From: Clavibacter sp. B3I6
GTDB taxonomy: Bacteria; Actinomycetota; Actinomycetes; Actinomycetales; Microbacteriaceae
DNA length: 64,000 nucleotides
Reading direction: 5' to 3'
Assembly (NCBI RefSeq): GCF_030816895.1
Contig: NZ_JAUSYL010000001.1
Location: 2,480,001-2,544,000, forward strand
Below the pieces are notes generated by a model. The model was not told where the DNA came from. It saw only the letters and a program-made list of their open reading frames with translations, and made no database searches. Below are positions 54,984 to 63,629 of this stretch, piece after piece. The translations under genes were made by a program, and so were the position numbers. Within the stretch, counting starts at the first letter, position 1. Every line of letters starts with the position of its first letter.

Positions 54984-55625
54984 TCAGCCCGCGTGCTCCC
55001 GGATGAACGCGGACACGTCCCGCAGCTCGGCCGTCGACACGGAGTGCGGCAGGTCCTCGTAGATGCGCTCCGTGAGGGCGGTGTGCTCGCCGATCCAGGC
55101 GCGCGTGCGGACCACGGCCGCGTCGGGGATCACGGTGTCGGCCGTGCCGCGGCCCCAGAAGACGGGCGTCGGCGCGGCGACGAGGGCCGGGTCGCCCGCG
55201 TGCTCCCCGCGCACGGAGAAGCCGCTGAGCTGCACCGCGTACGAGAAGCGGCCGGGCGCGAGCCGCAGCAGCTGGAGCGCGGTCGCCCCGCCCTGGCTGA
55301 AGCCGAGGAGGCCGACCGAGCGCGGCGGCACGGGCAGCGCGTCGAGCCAGTCGAGGACCCCCTGCGCGGCGGCATCGGCGGCGTCCGGATCCGGATCGCC
55401 GGTGGATCCGGGCACGATCGGGAACCACGCGTGCCCGCCCTGAAGCGCGATCGGCGCGCGCAGCGACGCGATCACGGGCCCGAGCGGCAGGTAGGGCGAC
55501 AGGCCGAACAGGTCGCCCTCGTGCGAGCCGTAGCCGTGCAACAGGACGAGGAGTGGGCGGTCGGCGAGCTCGGCGGCGGAGGCCGACCAGAGGACGGCGT
55601 CGGGATCCAGCGGGAGAGCGGTCAC
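54984..55625 (-). CDS. Phospholipase/carboxylesterase-type alpha/beta hydrolase (213 aa)
   Basis: Compact esterase: oxyanion region LLHGYGSHEGD, nucleophile Ser110 in LLGFSQGGATAL, Asp about 167 in GTADTVIP and His about 192 in DLPHSVST. It is the YpfH/acyl-protein-thioesterase-like group acting on short-chain esters. No signal peptide. GTG 55625 is preceded by GAGGA. Divergent from the DUF4916 gene. Confidence 0.9.
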   Translation of the reverse strand: MTALPLDPDAVLWSASAAELADRPLLVLLHGYGSHEGDLFGLSPYLPLGPVIASLRAPIALQGGHAWFPIVPGSTGDPDPDAADAAAQGVLDWLDALPVPPRSVGLLGFSQGGATALQLLRLAPGRFSYAVQLSGFSVRGEHAGDPALVAAPTPVFWGRGTADTVIPDAAVVRTRAWIGEHTALTERIYEDLPHSVSTAELRDVSAFIREHAG

Positions 55626-55771
55626 GGTGTCCTCGTCGGCTGCGGCGGATGCGCGGACGCGGGGGTTCGACCGGCCCGCCCATCCTCGCACCCGCGCCCG
55701 TGCGGCCGTCCGGCGCGTCCGGCCAGCGCGCCGGGTGGCGGCCGCGCTCCGGCCGTGGGTGACAATGGACC

Positions 55772-56326
55772 ATGACCGTTCGCACCCCGGACCCGAACAT
55801 CCCCGACCCGAACTCCGGCTGGCTGTCGGACGTGGAGCTGGCGCAGATCCGGCAGCGGCTGCCCCTCCTCTACGTCGAGGCGGTGCCCGTGCGGGTCGAC
55901 GGCATGGGCCGGGTGAAGGACATCGGCGTCCTGCTGCGCGCGACGGTCACCGGCCAGATGACGCGCATGCTCGTCTCCGGCCGCGTGATGTACGGCGAGA
56001 CCCTGCGCGACGCGCTCTTCCGCCACCTCGAGAAGGACCTCGGGCCGATGGCGTTCCCGCAGCTCCCCGCGAGCCCGACCCCGTTCTCGGTGGCCGAGTA
56101 CTTCCCGTTCCCCGGGGAGAGCCCCTACACGGACGAGCGGCAGCACGCCGTCTCCCTCGCGTACGTGGTGCCGGTGACGGGAACGTGCGACCCGCGGCAG
56201 GACGCGCTCGAGATCACCTGGATGACGCCGCAGGAGGCCGCGTCCGACGCCGTCTCCGCCGACATGGAGGGCGGCCGCGGCGCGCTCCTCCGCGCGGCCC
56301 TCGCGTCGGTGGGCGTGCTGCCCTAG
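55772..56326 (+). CDS. DUF4916 NUDIX-like protein (184 aa)
   Basis: Actinobacterial DUF4916 family, a NUDIX-fold protein. It has NSGWLSDVELAQIRQRLPLLYVEAVPV at the front (split here over residues 14-40), SGRVMYGETLRDALFRHLEKDLG in the position of the Nudix helix, and a C-terminal ITWMTPQEA. The helix lacks the full Glu-rich Nudix box, so catalysis is doubtful. A GACAAT hexamer ends five bases before the ATG and no Shine-Dalgarno is seen, so the transcript is probably leaderless. Confidence 0.82.
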   Translation: MTVRTPDPNIPDPNSGWLSDVELAQIRQRLPLLYVEAVPVRVDGMGRVKDIGVLLRATVTGQMTRMLVSGRVMYGETLRDALFRHLEKDLGPMAFPQLPASPTPFSVAEYFPFPGESPYTDERQHAVSLAYVVPVTGTCDPRQDALEITWMTPQEAASDAVSADMEGGRGALLRAALASVGVLP

Positions 56327-56363
56327 CCGGACGGAGGCGTCCGCGGCACCCGGGGCGGAGCGC

Positions 56364-56987
56364 TCAGACCGCGGCGACCCGCTCGGCGAACTCCGGCGGC
56401 TCCAGGTAGTGGCGCCGCAGGTCCTCGAACGCCTGGCTCGCGCCCGCGCCGACGCCGTAGGAGCGCTGCACGTGCAGCCCGTCCATGGCGGAGAGCACGA
56501 CGGCCGCCGCGGCCTCCGGGACGAGGTGCGGGTCGATGAGGCCGCGCGCCTGGTCGACGATGACGCCCGAGGTGATCCGCTCCAGCTCGCGGGCGCGGCG
56601 CTCGCGGAACAGCTCGTGCAGCGGGTGCCCGGCCACCGAGGCCTCCGACGAGACGACGGCGATGACGCGCGTGAGGCACGCGCTCTGCTCCCCGTCGGCG
56701 ATGGCGACGGCCGCGTGCTCGGCCACGCTCCGGGGGCGGTGCAGCTCGATGGCCGCGGCGAGGCGCTCCTCGCGGCGCTCGAGCACGGCGAGCAGCAGCG
56801 CCTCCTTGCCGCTGAAGTGGTGCAGCAGCCCGGCCGGGGTGATCTCCGCCCGGGACGCGATCTCCCGCAGCGAGCTGCCGCGGTACCCCTGCTCGGCGAA
56901 CACCTCGATGGCGGTGCGGATGAGGAGCTCCCTCCGCTCCACGCCCTTGCGGTACGGGCCACGGGCGGCGAGGGCGGGGCGAGTCAT
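56364..56987 (-). CDS. TetR-family transcriptional regulator (207 aa)
   Basis: N-terminal TetR HTH: LIRTAIEVFAEQGYRGSSLREIASRAEITPAGLLHHF, given here in short as residues about 20-57. The ligand-binding helical C-terminal domain is typical (HELFRERRARELERI, AAAAVVLSAMDGLHVQ). The effector is unknown. TACGGT ends exactly six bases before ATG 56987, so the transcript is likely leaderless. No obvious target gene is divergent; it stands between DUF4916 and the DEAD-box helicase. Confidence 0.88.
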   Translation of the reverse strand: MTRPALAARGPYRKGVERRELLIRTAIEVFAEQGYRGSSLREIASRAEITPAGLLHHFSGKEALLLAVLERREERLAAAIELHRPRSVAEHAAVAIADGEQSACLTRVIAVVSSEASVAGHPLHELFRERRARELERITSGVIVDQARGLIDPHLVPEAAAAVVLSAMDGLHVQRSYGVGAGASQAFEDLRRHYLEPPEFAERVAAV

Positions 56988-57111
56988 CCGCACACCGTAT
57001 CCGGGTGCGGGCGCGCGCCTTCCCGACCGTCCCCAGGCCGCGCCTCGGCTGCGGACGATCGGGGCGCGGACGCGTCGCCGGGCGGCTCGCGCGCGAGGCC
57101 AGGGGACGACG

Positions 57112-57141
57112 GAGGGCCCCCGTCCGCAGACGAGGGCCCTC
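57112..57141 (-). terminator. Terminator after the DEAD-box helicase
   Basis: Stem GAGGGCCC / GGGCCCTC with an inner CGTC/GACG pair and a 4-base loop, 36 bases beyond the helicase stop. The rest of 56988-57176 shows nothing else. Confidence 0.65.
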
Positions 57142-57176
57142 GATGCCATGCTGGCGCGCGCTGCGCGCCGTGCGGT

Positions 57177-58718
57177 CTAGCGTCCGCTGGAGACGCGGCG
57201 GTGCGTGCGCGCACGACCGCCGGCCGCGGCACCGCCGGACGCCGCGGGGCGCTCCTGGCGGGGACGCGAGGGAGCGGCGGACGAGCCGCCGCCGAAGCCC
57301 TCGGAGGAGGTGCTGAACGTGCGGGGCGTCCCGCCGCGCTGTCCGCTCGAGGCGGCTCCGTCGCGACGACCCGACGCGGCGCCCTCGCGGCGACCGCCGA
57401 CGGGCGCGCCGTCACGGGTCGCGCGCTTGCGCTGGGCGTTCGCGCCCTGCGAGCGTCCGGCGCCGTTCGCGCGGCCGCCCTGCGACTGGCGCTGGGTGGA
57501 CTCGCGCACCGACTTCGTCTCGCGCGGTGCGGGCTTGACGTACGCCGCGACGGCGCCCGTCAGCTCGGCCACGGCGGGGGAGGACTCGGTGACCTGCTGC
57601 GGGGTGACGTGGATGTCGGCCTTGCGCATCAGGAGCTGCACGTCCTTGCGCTGAGCCGGCAGCATGATCGTGACGACGTCGCCCGCGGAGCCCGCGCGCG
57701 CCGTGCGGCCCGAGCGGTGCAGGTACGCCTTGTGCTCGGCCGGCGGGTCGACGTGGATCACGAGCTCGATGTCGTCGACGTGCACGCCGCGCGCCGCGAC
57801 GTCGGTGGCCACGAGGACCTTGACGTCGCCCGCGGAGAACGCGGCCAGGTTGCGGTCGCGGGCCACCTGCGAGAGGTTGCCGTGCAGGTCCACCGACGGG
57901 ATGCCCGCGTCGGTGAGCTGCTTCGCGAGCTTCTTGGCGTGGTGCTTGGTGCGCATGAAGAGGATGCGGCGGCCGCTGCCGCCCGCGAGCTTCTGCACGA
58001 GGAGGCGCTTGGCCTCGACGTCGGACGCCTCGAACACGTGGTGCGTCATGGCGGCGACGGGCGAGTTCGCCTCGTCGACGGAGTGCAGCACCTGGTCGTG
58101 CAGGTAACGGCGGACGAGCTTGTCCACGCCGTTGTCGAGCGTGGCGGAGAACAGCATGCGCTGGCCGGTGTTCGGGGTCTTGTCGAGGATCCGCGTGACG
58201 ACGGGCAGGAAGCCCAGGTCGGCCATGTGGTCGGCCTCGTCGAGGACGGTGATCTCCACGGCGTCGAGGTTCACGAAGCCCTGCTTCATGAGGTCCTCGA
58301 GGCGGCCGGGGCAGGCCACGACCACGTCGACGCCGGCCTTGAGGGCCGCGACCTGGCGCTGCTGCGAGACGCCGCCGAAGATCGTCGTGGTGGTGAGGTT
58401 GTAGGCCTCGGCGAGCGGCGCCATGGCGGCGGTGATCTGCGTGGCGAGCTCGCGGGTCGGCGCGAGGATGAGGCCGAGCGGGCGGCCCGGACGACGACGG
58501 CCGCCGGCGAGGCCGCCGCCGAGGCGCGCGATCATCGGGATGGCGAACGCGAGCGTCTTGCCGGAGCCGGTCTTGCCGCGGCCGAGCACGTCGCGGCCGT
58601 TCAGGGTGTCGGGCAGCGTGTCCACCTGGATGGGGAACGGCGTCGTGATGCCGTTCGCCGTGAGGGCGGAGACGAGGGGTGCGGGCACGCCGAGCGCGCC
58701 GAAGGTGTCAGTGGTCAT
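57177..58718 (-). CDS. DEAD-box RNA helicase (513 aa)
   Basis: Complete DEAD-box core: Q motif region FGALGVPAPLVSAL with FPIQ, Walker A GKTGSGKT (48-55), PTRELATQ, DEAD in VLDEADHM, SAT in LFSATLDN, and HRSGRTAR. After about residue 400 a basic Arg/Gly/Ser-rich tail of over 100 residues probably binds RNA. Such helicases assist ribosome assembly and mRNA decay in the cold. The leader of about 220 bases is long for this window. The start ATG 58718 has a weak AAGG. Confidence 0.94.
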   Translation of the reverse strand: MTTDTFGALGVPAPLVSALTANGITTPFPIQVDTLPDTLNGRDVLGRGKTGSGKTLAFAIPMIARLGGGLAGGRRRPGRPLGLILAPTRELATQITAAMAPLAEAYNLTTTTIFGGVSQQRQVAALKAGVDVVVACPGRLEDLMKQGFVNLDAVEITVLDEADHMADLGFLPVVTRILDKTPNTGQRMLFSATLDNGVDKLVRRYLHDQVLHSVDEANSPVAAMTHHVFEASDVEAKRLLVQKLAGGSGRRILFMRTKHHAKKLAKQLTDAGIPSVDLHGNLSQVARDRNLAAFSAGDVKVLVATDVAARGVHVDDIELVIHVDPPAEHKAYLHRSGRTARAGSAGDVVTIMLPAQRKDVQLLMRKADIHVTPQQVTESSPAVAELTGAVAAYVKPAPRETKSVRESTQRQSQGGRANGAGRSQGANAQRKRATRDGAPVGGRREGAASGRRDGAASSGQRGGTPRTFSTSSEGFGGGSSAAPSRPRQERPAASGGAAAGGRARTHRRVSSGR

Positions 58719-58940
58719 GCGGGGGAGTTGCCTTCCAGGCAGGGGTCCGCCCCGGTGTGCGTTCTCGGGGATGTGCGACTACGCACGGAAGCGGAGGATG
58801 GCGAAGGCGCCGATGGGCGCATCCGTTCGCCGTAAGAAAGATGTCACCCGCACCCGTCGGCCGGAATCGGCGATCTGATCGGGGCGAGGAGGGAACGCGT
58901 TCTCTCGACGCAGGGAGCACGATGATGTGCTCGCAAGTGA
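58719..58940 (-). other. Long, less GC-rich leader upstream of the helicase gene
   Basis: No gene is recognised in these 222 bases. The stretch around 58820-58850 (CATCTTTCTTACGG on the minus strand) is unusually AT-rich for the window. A small hairpin GTGCG-TAGT-CGCAC lies near 58768-58781. A promoter and a structured, perhaps temperature-responsive 5' leader of the helicase mRNA is a fair guess. Confidence 0.35.
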
Positions 58941-59603
58941 CTACAGGCTAGCAGGTCCCTCCGGGGAGAACGCCATCTCGCCCACGGGCACCTCGAGGTC
59001 GAGCACGTTCCCGGCCGGCGCGAGGGGGCAGGCCCACTCCGGGTCGTAGGCGCAGGACGGGTTGTAGGCGAAGTTCAGGTCGACGACGATCGACCCCGGG
59101 GCGCCGGGTCCGAGGTCGGATCCCTTCACGGTGTCGAGCAGGTAGCGCCCGCCCCCGTAGGTGCCGCCCTCCCGCCGGTGCGACGCGTCCTTCACGGGCA
59201 GGTGCAGGCCGCCGCCGTAGCTCGCGAGGCGCCAGACGTCGAGGGTCGCCGCGTCGCGTCCGTCGGCGGCGGGCAGGTGCACGGATCCCAGGAGCTCGAA
59301 CGGCACGATGCCGTCGGTGCCCGTCTCCACCTCGTGGCGCTCCTCGCCGCGGTCGTCGTGGATCTCCAGCTCGAACCGCCAGGCCGGGTCGTAGTCCGCC
59401 ACGTCGAGGCGCTCGAAGCCGGCGCGGTGCTCGGCGAGGAGCGGCGTCGCGGGGTGGCTGCGGAACATGTCGTCGCGCGTGCGGCGCCAGAGGGCGTGGG
59501 CCGCGGCGGGATCCGTCTGCGCCACCCAGCGCACCTCCGCGTACATCTCGTGCGTGCGGCGGCGCCAGTCGGCGACGTGGAGGGCGGTGACGGCGGAGGG
59601 CAT
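58941..59603 (-). CDS. DUF1684 protein (220 aa)
   Basis: Member of DUF1684. The N-terminal helix is WRRRTHEMYAEVRW, followed by a beta-rich domain with the conserved YGGGRYLLDTVKGSD and VVDLNFAYNPSCAYDPEWACPLAP (listed in two parts, about 165-205). Function unknown; the pattern of Asn, Tyr and Cys residues is strictly family-like. TACGGT ends six bases before ATG 59603, so leaderless expression is likely. Confidence 0.88.
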   Translation of the reverse strand: MPSAVTALHVADWRRRTHEMYAEVRWVAQTDPAAAHALWRRTRDDMFRSHPATPLLAEHRAGFERLDVADYDPAWRFELEIHDDRGEERHEVETGTDGIVPFELLGSVHLPAADGRDAATLDVWRLASYGGGLHLPVKDASHRREGGTYGGGRYLLDTVKGSDLGPGAPGSIVVDLNFAYNPSCAYDPEWACPLAPAGNVLDLEVPVGEMAFSPEGPASL

Positions 59604-59754
59604 GGGGACACCGTACGCGGCCGGTCGCGCGGGGCCCTCGCGGCGTCGCCCGGCGGCTGTCCGCATCGGGCGGCCCTGTCGCCGGGGGCCGGGGCGACGT
59701 AGCGTCGTCGTCACGGACGCCGTCGACCCGCGCGGCGCCCGCTCCACGGATCGG

Positions 59755-60222
59755 ATGCCGGCCATGCGCGCTCGCCTGATGCTCGTCCCGGCGCTGGTCG
59801 TCGCCCTCGCCGCGTGCTCGACGCCGTCCGCGGTGGCGCCGGACGACGCGTCGCTGATCGCCCGCGATGCGCGGGCCATGCCGGACGCGAGCGCGGCCGT
59901 CGAGCTCCCCGTCCTCGACGGGGAGGCGCCCGGCGGCGCGGCCTCGTCCGCCGCGTGGAACCCGTCCGACGTCACCTCGCCGGAGGCCTGGGTCGACGTC
60001 TCGTGGACCTCCGGGGACCCGGCGTGCGGCGGTCAGGTGGAGGCCGCGCGCGTCGAGGAGACCGAGGCGCGCGTCGTCATCGACCTCCCGCGCGGGGAGT
60101 CGCACCTCGCCGAGGGCGGGGCCGTGTGCGGCGACGTCGGGTTCCTGCGCAGCGCGCGGATCCCGCTCGAGCGGCCGGTGGGATCCCGCCAGCTCCTGCA
60201 GCACGCGCCGCCGGCGGGCTGA
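59755..60222 (+). CDS. Putative lipoprotein of unknown function (155 aa)
   Basis: Short signal peptide with lipobox ALAAC near residue 21 (MRARLMLVPALVVALAAC from the second Met). The mature part is acidic and Ala-rich, with two further Cys (DPACGG and GAVCGD) that could form a disulphide outside the cell. No family recognised. ATG 59764 is an alternative start giving a better signal-peptide length. Confidence 0.65.
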   Translation: MPAMRARLMLVPALVVALAACSTPSAVAPDDASLIARDARAMPDASAAVELPVLDGEAPGGAASSAAWNPSDVTSPEAWVDVSWTSGDPACGGQVEAARVEETEARVVIDLPRGESHLAEGGAVCGDVGFLRSARIPLERPVGSRQLLQHAPPAG

Positions 60223-60230
60223 GCGCCCGG

Positions 60231-60776
60231 TCAGGCGGCGGGCGACGTGCCCGCGTCGTCGTCATCCGACGGCTCGGGCTCCCAGTCGTAGGCCCACGTC
60301 GGCGCGAGCTGGCGGAGCCGGAACGCGCGCCACTGCCAGAACGCCCAGAAGGTGGGCCACATCGCGGGCCCGAGGAGGCCCGCCTCGAACTCGAGCTGGT
60401 CGCGGAAGAGGGTCTTGACGCGACCGTCCTCGTCGGGGCCGGCGGGATCCGCGGAGACGGCCATGCTGTGCCGCATGCTCGTGGGGATGGACATGAGCCC
60501 GGAGAGCCCGTGGCCGTCGTCGCGCACGATGCGGACGCCGTCGACGCGCGGCTTCATGTCCCGCAGGCGGATGCTCTGGCGTCCGGCCGTGAACGGGCCG
60601 GTCTGCATCGCGGCGACGTGCTCGCGGCCGTCCCAGCTGGTGGGGAACCCGCCGTCCTCGAGCGGCACGAAGTCGACGAGCGGGCCGGCGACCTCCCGCA
60701 TGACGGTGGGCGAGTGGAGCGCGCGCCAGGCGGCGTCGGGATCGCAGTCGAGGATGGTCTTCAGCAGCACGCGCAT
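60231..60776 (-). CDS. SRPBCC-like small-molecule-binding protein (181 aa)
   Basis: Begins VLLKTILDCDPDAAWRALHSPTVMREVAGPL, the entry strand and helix of START/Bet v1-like folds (shown here as one motif near residues 3-33), and continues with alternating strands; a C-terminal WPTFWAFWQWRAFRLRQ helix closes the fold. These proteins bind lipids or polyketides. Function unknown. CAGACT ends six bases before ATG 60776. Ends 8 bases from the convergent lipoprotein gene. Confidence 0.6.
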   Translation of the reverse strand: MRVLLKTILDCDPDAAWRALHSPTVMREVAGPLVDFVPLEDGGFPTSWDGREHVAAMQTGPFTAGRQSIRLRDMKPRVDGVRIVRDDGHGLSGLMSIPTSMRHSMAVSADPAGPDEDGRVKTLFRDQLEFEAGLLGPAMWPTFWAFWQWRAFRLRQLAPTWAYDWEPEPSDDDDAGTSPAA

Positions 60777-60856
60777 GGCCCCAGTCTGCCCCGCGCGGCT
60801 GGGGGATCGGCCGGGCGTGCCGGGCGACCGTGCCCGTGGGACAGGATGGGACGGAC

Positions 60857-61357
60857 ATGATCAGGTACTGGGTGGGCGTCGTCTCGCGCGACCGCGTGCT
60901 CGACGGCCTGGACCTCGGCATCGCGCAGGTCAACCGCGGCGCCCGTGAACCGGTCGAGCGGCTCGGCGAGGCCGACGGCTTCGTGTACTACTCGCCGCGC
61001 GAGTCGTACCCGGACGGTCAGCTCCTGCGGTCCTTCACCGCGATCGGCCGCGTCGCCGACGCCGCGCCCTACCAGGGGCGCGTGGGCGAGTGGCGGCCGT
61101 GGCGGCGGCGGATGGACTGGGACCTCGGCGCGGTCGACGCCCCCATCCGTCCGCTCGTGCCCGTCCTCGACTTCACGCGCGACTCCCTCGAGTGGGGCCG
61201 CAAGCTCGCGCCCGGGCTGCTGGAGATCTCCCGCGACGACTTCGAGGTGATCCGCCAGGCCATGCGCCGCGGGGCGCCCGAGCCGTCGCGCCGCGTCATC
61301 CGCGGAGGGGCGGGGCCCTGGACGCCCGTAGCATCGGATCGTGACCTCCTCCGCTGA
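60857..61357 (+). CDS. EVE-domain protein, UPF0310-like (166 aa)
   Basis: EVE/PUA-like domain: WVGVVSRDRVLDGLDLGIAQVN, the GFVYYSPRESYPDG loop, LRSFTAIGRV and the WRPWRRRMDW segment. EVE domains bind modified bases in nucleic acids and often accompany defence or RNA-modification systems, though this copy sits among ordinary genes. ATG 60857 has GGGACGG before it. It overlaps the next gene by 17 bases. Confidence 0.85.
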   Translation: MIRYWVGVVSRDRVLDGLDLGIAQVNRGAREPVERLGEADGFVYYSPRESYPDGQLLRSFTAIGRVADAAPYQGRVGEWRPWRRRMDWDLGAVDAPIRPLVPVLDFTRDSLEWGRKLAPGLLEISRDDFEVIRQAMRRGAPEPSRRVIRGGAGPWTPVASDRDLLR

Positions 61358-61931
61358 CGCCGCGCACCCCGACCCGTCGACGCAGGCCCGCTACCAGGTC
61401 CGGCTCGACGGCGGGGTCGCCGGCGCCCGCCGCATCGCCTCCGGCGCCGACGTCATCGTCTGGGTGGACGCCCTGCCCTCCGTCCCGCCGCCCACGGCCG
61501 CCCGCCGCGACGAGGTCCTCGCGACCATGCCCGCCCGGCCCGCCGTGGTGAGCGCGGGCCTCGCGGACGGCCCGGCCGTCGCCGCGTGGATCCTCGCCCT
61601 CCAGGAGGCGCTCGACCGCCGTGCGTACGTGGCCGTGGTCGCCGCGGGGACGGTGGAGGCCGACGGATCCTGGCGCGCCTGCGCCGAGGACCAGCTCGCC
61701 GCGGGCGCCGTGGTCGACGCGCTCGCCGCCCTCGGGATCGACGCGACGTCGCCCGAGGCCGCCGTCGCGTGCGCCGCGTACCAGCAGCTGCGGCCCGCCG
61801 TGGGCCACCTGCTCACCGCGAGCGTCTCCGCGCGGCGCCTCGACGCCGCGGGCCACGGCGCGCTCGTGTCCGCGTCGCTCGCCGCGGACCCGGCCGACGT
61901 GGTCGTGCACCGCCTCCACCGCGACGCCTGA
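61341..61931 (+). CDS. ComB-like 2-phosphosulfolactate phosphatase family protein (196 aa)
   Basis: Resembles COG2045 (ComB): ADVIVWVDALPS near 36, then VAAGTVEADGSWRACAEDQLAAGAVVDAL with the family Glu-Asp pair (about 110-137) and SPEAAVACAAYQQL. ComB removes phosphate from 2-phospho-3-sulfolactate in coenzyme M synthesis in archaea; in actinobacteria the role is unclear. GTG 61341 starts within the EVE gene, and TAGCAT ends exactly six bases before it, so it may have its own leaderless promoter. Confidence 0.78.
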   Translation: MTSSADAAHPDPSTQARYQVRLDGGVAGARRIASGADVIVWVDALPSVPPPTAARRDEVLATMPARPAVVSAGLADGPAVAAWILALQEALDRRAYVAVVAAGTVEADGSWRACAEDQLAAGAVVDALAALGIDATSPEAAVACAAYQQLRPAVGHLLTASVSARRLDAAGHGALVSASLAADPADVVVHRLHRDA

Positions 61932-62060
61932 GCTGCGGCCTGCCGCCCCGCCCGCACGGGCTCGGATGCCCGCGCGGAATGGGCTCACGGCCGCGCGTGT
62001 TCTCCTGTGTCAGGCGCCGCCGTCCGCGTGACGCCCCCGATCGTCAGGAAAGGCACGCAC

Positions 62061-62363
62061 ATGAAGGCACTTCTCAACGGCGTCACCGTCGCCGAGGCTC
62101 CGAAGGACGAGCTCATCCAGATCGAGGGCAACTGGTACTTCCCGCCGCAGAGCGTGGACATGTCGCTCCTCACCGAGACCTCCACGCCCTACCACTGCCC
62201 GTGGAAGGGCGACACGCAGTACTACTCCGTGAAGGACGGCGAGACCCAGCTGCAGGACCGCGCCTGGTCGTACCCGACGCCCATCCCGTCGTCGTTCGAC
62301 CGCGTCGGCCGCGACTACAGCGGCTACGTCGCGTTCTGGAAGGAGGTCCGCGTCAGCGAGTGA
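62061..62363 (+). CDS. DUF427 protein (100 aa)
   Basis: Single DUF427 domain: VTVAEAPKDELIQIEGNWYFP, STPYHCPWKGDTQYYSVKDG with the conserved Cys-Pro-Trp-Lys-Gly, AWSYPTPIP and a final YVAFWKEVRV. It has a beta-barrel fold of unknown function. AGGAAAGG before ATG 62061. Confidence 0.92.
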   Translation: MKALLNGVTVAEAPKDELIQIEGNWYFPPQSVDMSLLTETSTPYHCPWKGDTQYYSVKDGETQLQDRAWSYPTPIPSSFDRVGRDYSGYVAFWKEVRVSE

Positions 62364-62376
62364 CGCGGATCGCCGG

Positions 62377-63090
62377 TCACGGCCCGGGGGCTCCGGCTCC
62401 CGGGCCGTCGTCGTCCCCGGGGCCGTCCGCGGGAGCCCCGTCGGCGGGCGCGGGACGCAGCGGCGCCACGCGGGCCGGGATCCCCGTCCGCCGCTCGCGC
62501 AGCTGCCGGGCGCGGTGCGCGCGCACCTTCGCGCGGTTGCCGCAGCGGCGCATCGAGCACCAGCGGCGCGTGCCGGAGCGGGTGGTGTCGAGGTAGAGCA
62601 CGGTGCAGTCGTCCGCCGAGCAGCGGTGGATCCGCTCGGAGCCCGCCCCGAAGACCGCCACCGCGTCGCGCGCCGCCGAGGCGAGCGCCTGCGCGGGCCG
62701 GGCGAGCGCGCGGCCGGCCTGGCGGGATCCGCCGCCGAGCGCGGGCGGCAGGTCGGGCGTCGCCGCGTAGAGGTTCAGGACGTCGACGTCCCGCGGCGCG
62801 GGCTCCCGGCCGTCGGCGAGCGCGGCGGCGATGTCGCCGATCGCCTGCCGGAGCGTGCGCGCGTCGGCGAGGTCCCGCTCCGCCGGCTCCGAGACCGGCG
62901 CGAGGTGCGCGCTCAGCCACGCGCCGAGCGCCGCGGCGTCGGGCAGCGCCTCGCGCGGCTCCGGGTCGCCGAGCGCGCCCGTGTACGCGAGGTCGAGGCT
63001 CACGGCGCCCGTGTCGAGGAACCAGCGGAGTCCGTCCGGGTCGGTGATCCACTGGCCCGTCGGCCGCTCGGACCCCGGCGCCCGGCTCAC
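62377..63090 (-). CDS. CGNR zinc-finger protein (237 aa)
   Basis: N-terminal ABATE-like domain (FLDTGAVSLDLAYTG, RTLRQAIGDIAAAL) followed by a C-terminal CGNR zinc finger: CSADDCTVLYLD, WCSMRRCGNRAKVRAHRAR. A predicted DNA-binding stress regulator family. The Asp/Gly/Pro-rich C-terminal tail is disordered. GTG 63090 overlaps the SprT stop by 4 bases. Confidence 0.9.
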   Translation of the reverse strand: MSRAPGSERPTGQWITDPDGLRWFLDTGAVSLDLAYTGALGDPEPREALPDAAALGAWLSAHLAPVSEPAERDLADARTLRQAIGDIAAALADGREPAPRDVDVLNLYAATPDLPPALGGGSRQAGRALARPAQALASAARDAVAVFGAGSERIHRCSADDCTVLYLDTTRSGTRRWCSMRRCGNRAKVRAHRARQLRERRTGIPARVAPLRPAPADGAPADGPGDDDGPGAGAPGP

Positions 63091-63593
63091 GCGGCGCCCT
63101 CGCGCCGATCGGCGCGCGACGCGGACGCCGCCGCGCCCGACGGCACGTCGCGCTTCGTCCACGCGATCAGGTGCGCGGCGTCGAACCGGCGCGAGCAGAG
63201 GCCGCACGCGAGCGGCCGGGTGGGCTTCCGGTAGCGGAAGTGCGCGTGCCCGGCCGGGCAGGCGCCCACCCAGGGCGCGAGCTCCTCGGCGACCGCGCCC
63301 GAGTGCAGGCGCGACCCCTCGTAGCCGAGCTCGGCGGCCGTCCGCTTCCAGCGCGGGCCGTGCCCGGCACGGGATCCGGCGAGCGCGTGCGCCACCTCGT
63401 GCAGCAGCACCTGGTGGATCTCGTCGTCCGCGAAGCGCCCCGCCAGGTGCCGCGAGACGGTGATCCGCCGGTCGCCGTAGTGGCAGGCGCCCGCGCGCGT
63501 GCGGGCGTGGTCGAACGCGAAGGTCCACGACGGGTCGAGGTGCAGGGCGATGAGGGCCTCGGCCCAGATCCGCACCCGGGCGAGGTCAGCCAC
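63087..63593 (-). CDS. SprT-like zinc metalloprotease-fold protein (168 aa)
   Basis: SprT domain: HEVAH (65-69) with a third His78 in AGHGPRW, then a zinc-ribbon-like pair Cys112-x3-His116 and Cys130-x2-Cys133. In eukaryotes Spartan-type SprT proteases clear DNA-protein crosslinks; the bacterial role is unknown. GTG start at 63593. Overlaps the CGNR gene, suggesting joint function. Confidence 0.88.
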   Translation of the reverse strand: MADLARVRIWAEALIALHLDPSWTFAFDHARTRAGACHYGDRRITVSRHLAGRFADDEIHQVLLHEVAHALAGSRAGHGPRWKRTAAELGYEGSRLHSGAVAEELAPWVGACPAGHAHFRYRKPTRPLACGLCSRRFDAAHLIAWTKRDVPSGAAASASRADRREGAA

Positions 63594-63629
63594 GGTCGGC
63601 CGCCCGCGGCCGACGGGGGAGCGGGCCCA

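Noticed and set aside
60857..61357. EVE-domain gene as part of a phage-defence system
   Set aside because: No restriction, nuclease or other defence genes are near; neighbours are ordinary metabolic or unknown genes.
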